64,000 nucleotides of DNA, from assembly GCA_036266075.1 (NCBI GenBank), contig DATANV010000006.1:1-64000 (forward strand), written 5' to 3'. Positions 36,435-44,280 of this stretch are shown here, piece after piece; position 1 is the stretch's first letter, and every line of letters starts with the position of its first letter. This DNA is from VRUE01 sp036266075. Lineage in GTDB: Bacteria; Actinomycetota; Thermoleophilia; Solirubrobacterales; 70-9. A program made the position numbers and the translations under genes. A model generated the notes under the pieces. It saw nothing but the letters and a program-made list of their open reading frames with translations, made no database searches and was not told the origin of the DNA.

Positions 36435-37435
36435 CCCTCTCCCCGGAGCAGGCGCTCGAGCAGGCCGCGCTGGCCGGCATCCATGTCTTCAGCATCCCGA
36501 CGCCTTTCGCCGTCGGGCGGGTCAACTGCTACCTGCTCGAGGACGAGCCGCTGACCCTGATCGACACCGGCCCCAACTCGGGCAAGGCGCTCGACGAGCT
36601 GCAGGGGCAGCTGGCCGCCCGCGGTCACTCGATCGACGACCTCGAGCTCCTGATCATCACCCACCAGCACATCGACCATCTCGGCTTGGTGGAGATCATC
36701 GTCGAGCATTCCGGCGCCGAGGTCGCGGCGCTCGGCCTCGCCGCTCAGCGGCTGGCCGGCTTCGGCGAGGAAGCCGAGCGCGAGGACGAGTTCGCGGTCG
36801 AGCTGATGCTGCGCAACGGCATCCCCCAGGAGGTCGCCTTCGCCCTGCAGAGCGTCTCGCGCAGCTTCCGCGGCTGGGGCGCCAAGGCCGAGGTGACGCA
36901 GCCGCTGGAGGACGGCCAGACGCTGGCCTTCCGCGACCGCGCCCTGCAGGCGCTTCACCGCCCCGGCCACAGCCCCTCCGACACGGTCTTCTGGGACGCC
37001 GAGCGGCGCATCCTGATCGCCGCCGACCACCTGATCGCCCACATATCCTCCAACCCGCTGATCGCGCCGCCGCTGGACGGCTCGCCCGGCCGGCCGCAGG
37101 CGCTGGTCACCTACATCGAGTCGATGAAGCAGACCCGGGAGATGCCGGCCGAGATCGTCCTCTCCGGCCACGGCGAGCCGATCGTCGACCACGTGGCGCT
37201 GATCGACGGCCGGCTCGCCCAGCACGAACGCCGCAAGGAGAAGATCTGGGGCCTGATCGCCGAGCGGCCGCGCAGCGGCTACGAGATCGCCCAAGCGATC
37301 TGGGGCAACGTCGCCGTCACCCAAGCCTTCCTGACCCTCTCCGAGGTGATCGGCCACGCCGACCTCCTGGTCAACGAGGGCCGGGTGCGCGAAGTCGACG
37401 ACGGGGAGGTGGTCCGCTATGAGGCGACCGGGTAG
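36431..37435 (+). CDS. MBL-fold metallohydrolase with C-terminal winged-helix-like region
   Basis: 334 residues. Zinc motif HQHIDHLG, later His in HRPGHSPSD, the bridging Asp in AADHLIAH, and the final SGHGEP. After ~250 a helical region (RPRSGYEIAQAIWG) resembles the LACTB2/YflN-type C-terminus. Substrate unknown; such proteins include thioesterases, glyoxalases and RNases. Overlaps the lipid kinase by 17 bp. Confidence 0.88.
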   Translation: MTLSPEQALEQAALAGIHVFSIPTPFAVGRVNCYLLEDEPLTLIDTGPNSGKALDELQGQLAARGHSIDDLELLIITHQHIDHLGLVEIIVEHSGAEVAALGLAAQRLAGFGEEAEREDEFAVELMLRNGIPQEVAFALQSVSRSFRGWGAKAEVTQPLEDGQTLAFRDRALQALHRPGHSPSDTVFWDAERRILIAADHLIAHISSNPLIAPPLDGSPGRPQALVTYIESMKQTREMPAEIVLSGHGEPIVDHVALIDGRLAQHERRKEKIWGLIAERPRSGYEIAQAIWGNVAVTQAFLTLSEVIGHADLLVNEGRVREVDDGEVVRYEATG

Positions 37436-38381
37436 GCGCCCCTCGAAGCGGCGCATGCTACTGATCGTCAACCCCTACGCGACGACGGTCTCCAATCGGC
37501 TGAAGAACCTGGTCGTCTACGCGCTGCAGGGTCGCTTCGAGGTCGAGACCGTCGACACCGAGGGGCAGAATCACGCCACCGAGATCGGCCGCGAGGTGCG
37601 CGACCACGGCTACGACGTCGTCGTCGCCTTCGGCGGCGACGGCACGCTGAACGAGGTCGCCAACGGGCTGGCGGGCACCGAAATGCCGGTCTCCGTGCTG
37701 CCTGGCGGCTCGACCAACGTCGTCTGTCGCACGCTCGGCATCCCCAACGACGTCGTCGACGCGACCGAGCACCTGCTGGCGCTGGCCGACGAGTGGGCGC
37801 CGCGCAAGGTCGACCTCGGCCGAGCAGGAGACCGCCGCTTCGTCTTCTCCTGTGGGGTCGGGATCGACGCGACGGTCGTCAAGCGAGTCGACGCTCACCC
37901 GCGAATGAAGTCGCGGGCCGGGCCCTACTACTACACCTGGGCGGCGATCTCGGCCTTCTACCGCAGCTACATGGTCAACCCTGTCAGATTGCGGGTCGAG
38001 GTCGGCGGCGAGACCGTGGAGGGCGTTGCCTCGCTGGCCCAGAACTCGGACCCCTTCACCTACTTCGCCAGCCGCCCGGTGCGGGTCTGCGAGGACGTCG
38101 CGATCGACGACGGCAGACTGTCGCTGGCAGTCCTGCGCCGGGCCGCGCAGCGCGACATGCCGACGCTGATCCCGCGCTTGTTCAGCGATAGGCGCCCCGC
38201 CGCCCGCCATCGCCGGATTTATCATTTCGCAGGCATTACAGCCGCCTCGGTGTCCTCGATCTCGGAGACGCGGGACGGCGTGACGCGCCCCTTCCCCGTC
38301 CAGGTCGATGGCGACTACATCGGCGAGCGGACCAAGCTCGAGCTGGGCGTCGACCCCGGCGCCCTGACGGTGGTCGCCTGA
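37419..38381 (+). CDS. Diacylglycerol kinase-family lipid kinase
   Basis: 320 residues of the DAGK catalytic family: LLIVNPYATTVSN, the nucleotide loop AFGGDGTLNEVANGLAGT, LPGGSTNVVCRTLG and FSCGVGIDATV. Likely phosphorylates diacylglycerol or a related lipid at the membrane. ATG 37419 has GGGAGG upstream. The TGA lies inside the hairpin at 38376-38401. Confidence 0.9.
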   Translation: MRRPGRRPSKRRMLLIVNPYATTVSNRLKNLVVYALQGRFEVETVDTEGQNHATEIGREVRDHGYDVVVAFGGDGTLNEVANGLAGTEMPVSVLPGGSTNVVCRTLGIPNDVVDATEHLLALADEWAPRKVDLGRAGDRRFVFSCGVGIDATVVKRVDAHPRMKSRAGPYYYTWAAISAFYRSYMVNPVRLRVEVGGETVEGVASLAQNSDPFTYFASRPVRVCEDVAIDDGRLSLAVLRRAAQRDMPTLIPRLFSDRRPAARHRRIYHFAGITAASVSSISETRDGVTRPFPVQVDGDYIGERTKLELGVDPGALTVVA

Positions 38382-38401
38382 GCCCTGCGCGCCGCTCAGG
38401 C
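38376..38401. terminator. Hairpin between convergent genes containing a stop codon
   Basis: GCCTGAGC/GCTCAGGC arms (38376-38383 and 38394-38401), 10-nt GC loop. Holds the TGA of the lipid kinase in one arm and the TGA of the opposite gene in the other. No T-tract on either side. Probable bidirectional mRNA 3'-end hairpin. Confidence 0.55.
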
Positions 38402-39196
38402 GTCGCCGCTGAGGGCCATGGAGGCCTCGACTGTGTTGGCGATCGCGTCGGCGAACTCCGGACCGAGTGGCGCCAGCAGCTCGGTAACGATCGGTCGCCA
38501 ATCATCAGCCATCCGGCTGGCAAAGGCAGCGGCGGCCAGGAGCCGCTCAGAGAGCGGCGACAGGAGCGCCTCGAATACCTCCCTGTCTAGCTCTTCTCCA
38601 GGCGAGTCGCCGGTGATCCTCCCCTGATTGGCGAAGGCCACGCACACGAGGGCCATGGCGCCGGCCCAGGGCTCAGGGCACATGTAGTAGAGGAGATGGG
38701 GAACGCGTGTGTGCGCCTTCCGCCCCCAGGCGAGGACGGCGGGGTTCTCCCACGGAGTCTGTCCCGCCCCCCGATCGGGGAAGCGGAAGCCCAGACAGCC
38801 CTGGAACTGACGCACAAGCTGGGGATCGTGCTCCACCTCCGCGACGGTTACCTCGACCGGTGTCGCATCGCATGCTTCGAGCAGGTCAGCACCGATGTCG
38901 AGCATCCCCCACAGGAGGCTCAGCTCGCGCAGGCATCGCAGATACAAAGCCGGATGGGTGATGGCCTGCAGGGTGTGGCCCCACTCGTGGGTGACCAGCG
39001 GGTAGTGGAGCCGATCGAGCATGGCGAGTGCAGCGTGTATGTAGCCCTCTCGCTCCTGCGGGGAGTCGTGCCGCCTGTTGCGCGCCTCGACCATGAAGCT
39101 CGTCAGCCCCGGGATTGAGGGTGGCGCGACGTTGAAGAACGCGACGCCGATAGTCGTGTCGAAGTACGAGGTGGTGGAAGTGAGGCCGCCCGCCAT
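38396..39196 (-). CDS. Putative zinc metalloprotease-like protein (HExxH), unknown family
   Basis: 266 residues, not recognised. A single HEWGH (VTHEWGHTLQAITHP, about 70-84) fits a gluzincin or metzincin-like zinc site. A later glutamate could be the third ligand (VAEVEHDPQ or EACDATPVE). No signal peptide or clear membrane helix, so probably cytoplasmic. Lies 16 bp downstream of rel but is not part of the usual rel neighbourhood, so probably an accessory gene. Confidence 0.65.
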   Translation of the reverse strand: MAGGLTSTTSYFDTTIGVAFFNVAPPSIPGLTSFMVEARNRRHDSPQEREGYIHAALAMLDRLHYPLVTHEWGHTLQAITHPALYLRCLRELSLLWGMLDIGADLLEACDATPVEVTVAEVEHDPQLVRQFQGCLGFRFPDRGAGQTPWENPAVLAWGRKAHTRVPHLLYYMCPEPWAGAMALVCVAFANQGRITGDSPGEELDREVFEALLSPLSERLLAAAAFASRMADDWRPIVTELLAPLGPEFADAIANTVEASMALSGDA

Positions 39197-39212
39197 CGCC
39201 TTTGGCGACCGT

Positions 39213-41363
39213 CTATCCGGTTGGCGTGATCCGGTAGGCGTCGAAGACCGACTCGACGTTGCGCAGGCGTTGGATGCACTGCTTGAGCTGCTCGGTGTCG
39301 CCGACCTCGACGACGAAGCGGTTTTTGACCATCGGGTGCTTGGTCATGCAGCTGGCGCCGAGGATGTTGATCCCGACCTCGGAGAAGGTGCGCGAGAGGT
39401 CCTCGAGCAGCCGCGTGCGGTCATAGGCGTCGATCTGCAGCTCGACCCGGTAGGTGGAGTCGTTCTCGCCCTCCCAGCCGACCTCGACGAAGCGTTCGGG
39501 CGCCTTCATCAGCGCCTTGACGTTCTTGCAGTCGGAGCGGTGGATGGTGATGCCGCGGCCCAGCGAGACGTAGCCGGCGATCCTGTCGCCGGGCACCGGG
39601 CGACAGCACTTGGCGAGCCGCACGGCGACGTTGTCGGCGCCCTTGACCCTGATCCCGAAATCCGAGGCGTCCTTGGTGCGCCGGGCCTGGTCCTCACGCG
39701 CTGCACCGCGACCGAGCGGCTCCTCCTCCTCGACCGCCTCGCCCTCCTTGAGGCGCTGCATCAGCTTGTTGGCGACCGCCTTGGTCTCGACCTTGCCCTG
39801 CCCCAGCGCGATGTAGAACTCGGTCGCTTTGCGAAAGCCGACCTCGCGGATCACCTGCGCGAGCAGCGGCGACATCGCCAGCTTCTGCATCGGCAGGCCG
39901 CGCGTGCGCAGCGCTTCCTCGAGCGCTTCGCGACCCTTCTGCTCGGCGTCCTCGCGCCTTTCCTGTTTGAAGAAGGCGCGGATCTTGTTGCGGGCGCGGC
40001 TGGTTCGCACGACCTTCAACCAGTCGCGCGAAGGGCCGCGCTTCTGCTTGGCGGTCAGCACCTCGACGATGTCGCCCGAGCGCAGCTGGTAGTGCAGCGG
40101 CACGATCGAGCCGTTGACCTTGGCGCCGACGCAACGGTGGCCGACGTCCGTGTGGACGGCGTAGGCGAAGTCGAGCGGGGTCGAGCCGGCCGAGAGGTTC
40201 TTCACCTCGCCCTTCGGGGTAAAGACGAAGACCTCGTCCTCGAAGAGGTCGACCTTGAGGGACTCGAGGAACTCGGCGGGGTCTTGATCGCCCTCGGCCT
40301 CGACCAGCTGCCGCAGCCAGGTCATCTTCTCGCGCTGTGGGTCGCCGGCACTGCCCTCCTTGTAGACGACGTGGGCGGCGATCCCGTACTCGGCGAGGTC
40401 GTGCATCTCGGCGGTGCGGATCTGGATCTCCAGGGGCTTGCCCTCGGGGCCGATCACCGTCGTGTGCAGCGCCTGGTACATGTTGGCCTTCGGCATCGCA
40501 ACGAAGTCCTTGAAGCGGCCCGGCAGCGGCTTCCAGAGCGAGTGGATCACCCCGATCGCCCCGTAGCAGTCCTTGACGGACCCGACGATCACCCGCATCG
40601 CCGTGAGATCGAAGATCTCGTTGAACTCCCGGCCCTTCTTGGTCATCTTCGTGTAGATCGAGTAGAAGTGCTTGGCGCGGCCGGAGATCTCGGCCGCAAT
40701 GCCTACCGTCTGCAGCTCCTTGGCGAGAAACTCGCCGGCGCGGTTGACATAGACCTCGCGCTCGTCTCGCTGCTGAGAGACGAGCTGTTTGATCTCCTTG
40801 TACTTGCGTGGGTGCAGGGTCGCAAAGGCGAGATCCTCCAGCTCCCATTTGATCGCGTGGATCCCCAGCCGGTGAGCCAGCGGGGCGTAGATCTCGAGCG
40901 TCTCGCGCGACTTGCTGAGCTGCTTTTGCTTGGGCAGCGCGCCCAGGGTGCGCATGTTGTGCAGGCGGTCGGCCAGCTTGATCAGGATCACCCTGACGTC
41001 GGTGGCCATCGCCACCATCATCTTGCGGTAGTTCTCAGCCTGGCGCTCGTCGCGACTCTCGAAGGTCATCCCAGTGAGCTTGGTGACGCCGTCGACCAGC
41101 TGGGCGATCTGCTCGCCGAACTCGGCCCGGATCTCGTCCAGGCTGACGCTCGTGTCCTCGACCGTGTCGTGCAGCAGGGCGGCGCAGAGGGTCTCGGTGT
41201 CGAGCCGCATCCCGGCGCATATCTGGGCGACGCCGACGGGATGGGTGATGAACTCGTCGCCGGAGCGCCGCAGCTGGTCGGCGTGCCGCTCGCAGGCGAA
41301 GTCGAAGGCGTGCGTGACCGCCTCGCGGTCGACCTCCTTGGCCGAGTCGAACTCCTCGACCAC
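39213..41363 (-). CDS. rel: Bifunctional (p)ppGpp synthetase/hydrolase
   Basis: 716-residue RSH protein: HD hydrolase with intact HDTVEDT, synthetase domain with GRFKDFVAMPKANMYQALHT and EIQIRTAEMHD, TGS domain (FVFTPKGEVKNL), a zinc-finger/helical region and an ACT domain (SCMTKHPMVKNRFVVEVGD). Controls the stringent response. GTG at 41363 has no Shine-Dalgarno, and no ATG/GTG/TTG is available further upstream before the recJ stop at 41396. Confidence 0.96.
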   Translation of the reverse strand: MVEEFDSAKEVDREAVTHAFDFACERHADQLRRSGDEFITHPVGVAQICAGMRLDTETLCAALLHDTVEDTSVSLDEIRAEFGEQIAQLVDGVTKLTGMTFESRDERQAENYRKMMVAMATDVRVILIKLADRLHNMRTLGALPKQKQLSKSRETLEIYAPLAHRLGIHAIKWELEDLAFATLHPRKYKEIKQLVSQQRDEREVYVNRAGEFLAKELQTVGIAAEISGRAKHFYSIYTKMTKKGREFNEIFDLTAMRVIVGSVKDCYGAIGVIHSLWKPLPGRFKDFVAMPKANMYQALHTTVIGPEGKPLEIQIRTAEMHDLAEYGIAAHVVYKEGSAGDPQREKMTWLRQLVEAEGDQDPAEFLESLKVDLFEDEVFVFTPKGEVKNLSAGSTPLDFAYAVHTDVGHRCVGAKVNGSIVPLHYQLRSGDIVEVLTAKQKRGPSRDWLKVVRTSRARNKIRAFFKQERREDAEQKGREALEEALRTRGLPMQKLAMSPLLAQVIREVGFRKATEFYIALGQGKVETKAVANKLMQRLKEGEAVEEEEPLGRGAAREDQARRTKDASDFGIRVKGADNVAVRLAKCCRPVPGDRIAGYVSLGRGITIHRSDCKNVKALMKAPERFVEVGWEGENDSTYRVELQIDAYDRTRLLEDLSRTFSEVGINILGASCMTKHPMVKNRFVVEVGDTEQLKQCIQRLRNVESVFDAYRITPTG

Positions 41364-41395
41364 GGCGAAGAGGTCGGCGAGAAGCTCGCCGTAGC

Positions 41396-43882
41396 CTAGG
41401 TTCTGTTGGGTCGTTCGAGGTATCGCAGGCCCTCCTGATGGCGTTCGCCGTAGGCGCGGAACGCGGCCGATCGGTCCAGTTCCACCTTGCCTGAGGATAC
41501 GACCCCGACGCTTCCGTCGCCGCCGTCCGGGGCGCCCTGCACGAGGCTCAGCTCGGACAGGACGCGGAAGCAGCGCGCCGCCGCCTCGGGGCTGCGGGGG
41601 TGCAGCTCGCCGCCCTGCAAGGCCGCAAGCAACGCGCCGCCGCTTGGCCCACCGGCCTCGCGCAGGTCGCGGTAGATGGCGATCAGCACGGGCCGCCGGG
41701 CCAGCTCCCGATCGAGCGTCGCCCGGGCGAAGCGCAGCTCGGCGTCCCCCCAGGCGAGGTGCAGGTAGCCCCCGTCGCCGCAGGGCAGCATCGCCAGCCG
41801 CCCGACGTGCTCGAAGGCCGGCGGGTCGACGAGGACGACGTGCCGAAAGCGCCGCGCCAGCTCGGGCTCGGCTTCCAGGCGGAGGGCATCGGCCAGCTCA
41901 ACGCCCTCCCCGGCCAGCGCCACGCGACGCCCGGCGTCGGCAACCACCGCCAACACCTCCCCCTCCCCGCACGAGGCCAGCTCCGCCACCACCGCCGCAG
42001 GCGAGGACAGCGGCCGCAGCTCGACGCGCTCGGCGGCCTCCTCGCCGTCTGGGCTCGAAGCGTCCATATGCTCCCCCTCGAGTCTCGCCGGCGGCCAAGC
42101 AGTTGGATCGGTGGCCAGCTCGCGCTCGAAGCGCTCCCACCAGGCGTCCTCGTCCGTTGAGGGCAGGGTGCCTGCGGGCTCCAACGTGCCTGCGCTGTCG
42201 TCCACCTCGTGCGGGTACAGCTCACGCAGCACCAGACGCGGCTCGACCGAGCCGTTCCAGCGGTTGACCTCGAGACGCACGGCGGCATCAACCGGGTCCT
42301 CCTCGCCGACGCCGAGGCTGGGGCGGCCGAAGGCGACCCCCAGAGCGCGGTGGGCGCCGCTGTGCAGGCTGAAGCGGGCGTGCTTGCCGTCCTGGCCCAT
42401 CGTCCGCACGTCGCGCACTCGCGCCGCTGGGACCAACAGCCGCACGCCGGGGTTGCCCATCCCGAACGGCGCCAGGCGCTCCAGCTCCTCGGCCAGATCG
42501 AGGCCGAGGCCGGCGCCGCCGACCATCGCGTCGATCCGCTCGGTCCGGCGCAGGTCCTCGGGGCCGAGGACCGTGGCGGCATGGGCGGCGAATGCCTCCT
42601 GGAAGGCGCCGACGTCCTCGGCCCGCAGCTCGAGCCCGGCGGCAGCTCGGTGTCCGCCGAAGCGGACGAGGTGCTCGCCGCACGCCTCGAGCGCGGCGAG
42701 CAGGTCAAAGCCGGGGATGCTGCGGCCCGAGCCACGCCCTCCCCCCTCTGCGTCGAGCGAGACGACGACGACCGGTCGGTGATGGCGCTCGACCAGCCGC
42801 GAAGCGACGATCCCGATCACCCCGGGATGCCAACCCTCGCCGGCCAGGACCAGCCCCGGCGCCTCGCGCAGCTCGCCGGGCAGATCTCTGCGCGCCGCCT
42901 CCGCGGCGGCGTCCACCTCCCGCTCGGTCGCCCGCCGCTCGCCGTTTGCCCGACTCAACTCCGCGGCGATCTCGGCGGCTCGCGCCTCGTCCCCGGTGAG
43001 AAACAGCTCAACCCCGGCGTCGGCCCTATAGAGCCTCCCCGCCGCGTTGATCCGCGGCGCCAGCCGAAAGGCGAGATCACCCTCGTCCAGCGCGCCCGGC
43101 TCACAGCGCGCCACCTCCAGCAGCGCCCGTAACCCCGGCCGCCGCGCCCGCCGTACCTCCTCCAGGCCCCTCCGCACCAGAGATCGGTTCTCCCCGACCA
43201 AGGGCACCACGTCCGCGACGGTTGCGAGGGCGACGAGATCGAGGTCGGCAGCAGCCGACTCCGCCTTCAGCGCACAAACGAGCTTCCAAGCAACGGCAGT
43301 ACCGCAGAGATCTTCGAAGGGGTAGCCGTCGAGTGCCGGGTGCAGGATCGGGCAGTCCGGCAGTCGCTCGCCCGGCTGGTGGTGGTCGGTGACGAGCACC
43401 TCCACCCCCAGCGACTGCGCCAGCGCCACCTCCTCCGCCGCGGTGATGCCGCAGTCGACGGTGATTAGGAGCTGCGTCCCCCGCCTAGCGAGCAGCTCGA
43501 CGTTGGCGGCGGTCAGCCCGTAGCCGTCGGCGATCCGATCGGGGATCAGCCAGTCGCACTCGGCGCCCAGCTCGCGCAGGGCGCCAACCAGGATCGCGGT
43601 CGCGCAGACGCCGTCGACGTCGAAGTCCCCGTGCACGGTGATTCGCGCGCCACGGCGTGCAGCGTCGAGGATCCGCTCGACGAACGCCGCCATCGAACCG
43701 AACGCCTCCGGCGGATGCGACTCGTTCGCCTCGAGAAACGCACGAGCGGCGTCTGGCGTCCGATAACCCCGCCGCACCAGGGTGATTGCGACAGGCTCGC
43801 TCAGGCCCAGCTCATCGACCAGCGCCCGCGCATCTGCGTACGAGTAGGGATCTGCCCGGTAAGCGAGGGCGGTCTCCGTCAC
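41396..43882 (-). CDS. recJ: Single-stranded-DNA-specific exonuclease RecJ with long C-terminal extension
   Basis: 5'-3' ssDNA exonuclease. 828 residues against ~570 in E. coli. DHH core: GDFDVDGVCA (85-94), VTDHHQPG (~163-170), DHHA1 glycine loop RFGGHRAAAGLEL, then an OB-type domain. The last ~250 residues are a divergent, acidic extension of unknown role. Lies between a small membrane-protein gene and rel, 32 bp upstream of the latter. Confidence 0.93.
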   Translation of the reverse strand: MTETALAYRADPYSYADARALVDELGLSEPVAITLVRRGYRTPDAARAFLEANESHPPEAFGSMAAFVERILDAARRGARITVHGDFDVDGVCATAILVGALRELGAECDWLIPDRIADGYGLTAANVELLARRGTQLLITVDCGITAAEEVALAQSLGVEVLVTDHHQPGERLPDCPILHPALDGYPFEDLCGTAVAWKLVCALKAESAAADLDLVALATVADVVPLVGENRSLVRRGLEEVRRARRPGLRALLEVARCEPGALDEGDLAFRLAPRINAAGRLYRADAGVELFLTGDEARAAEIAAELSRANGERRATEREVDAAAEAARRDLPGELREAPGLVLAGEGWHPGVIGIVASRLVERHHRPVVVVSLDAEGGGRGSGRSIPGFDLLAALEACGEHLVRFGGHRAAAGLELRAEDVGAFQEAFAAHAATVLGPEDLRRTERIDAMVGGAGLGLDLAEELERLAPFGMGNPGVRLLVPAARVRDVRTMGQDGKHARFSLHSGAHRALGVAFGRPSLGVGEEDPVDAAVRLEVNRWNGSVEPRLVLRELYPHEVDDSAGTLEPAGTLPSTDEDAWWERFERELATDPTAWPPARLEGEHMDASSPDGEEAAERVELRPLSSPAAVVAELASCGEGEVLAVVADAGRRVALAGEGVELADALRLEAEPELARRFRHVVLVDPPAFEHVGRLAMLPCGDGGYLHLAWGDAELRFARATLDRELARRPVLIAIYRDLREAGGPSGGALLAALQGGELHPRSPEAAARCFRVLSELSLVQGAPDGGDGSVGVVSSGKVELDRSAAFRAYGERHQEGLRYLERPNRT

Positions 43883-43960
43883 GCATCCAAGCTAGGTGCC
43901 CTCGCGGCGGCAAATCTCCCTACTCACTTACGCAAAATGCAACGCTGGGCTCCGACGGCG

Positions 43961-44010
43961 GACGTGCCGGGAGTTAAGCACCACTGTGGGCAGTGAATCA
44001 CCGGCACGTC
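43961..44010. repeat. Palindromic element I (family copy 4)
   Basis: 10-bp arms GACGTGCCGG/CCGGCACGTC around a 30-nt loop. About 46 of 50 positions match element A near pnp. Differences fall in two short loop blocks. Lies just after the stop of the 87-residue membrane protein and upstream of recJ. Confidence 0.88.
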
Positions 44011-44013
44011 TCG

Positions 44014-44277
44014 CTACGGGTGCTGCTCGGCGCGGACGCCGATGAGCCAGACGACGGCGAGGCCGATGGCGACGCCGGGGATCGCCGTCAGGGCGGTGCC
44101 CAAGTCGGTGTCGCTGAGGCTGTTGCCCGAGGCGATCTCGACGATCGCGCCGAAGGCGACGGCGCCGATAGTGGCGCCGAGAAAGGCGCCGACGATGCCC
44201 TGCCAGAAGCGGTCCGGCAGGAAGACGGTGAAGTGCCAGAGGGCGATGCCCATCGTGAACCAGACCAAGAGCGCCAT
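44014..44277 (-). CDS. Small integral membrane protein
   Basis: 87 residues with three likely membrane segments (about 3-22, 27-47, 62-80) and two glycine-rich stretches (GIVGAFLGATIGAVAFGAIV). No recognised family. 3 bp downstream of secDF, so probably co-transcribed, and followed by palindrome I. Confidence 0.75.
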   Translation of the reverse strand: MALLVWFTMGIALWHFTVFLPDRFWQGIVGAFLGATIGAVAFGAIVEIASGNSLSDTDLGTALTAIPGVAIGLAVVWLIGVRAEQHP

Positions 44278-44280
44278 CGG

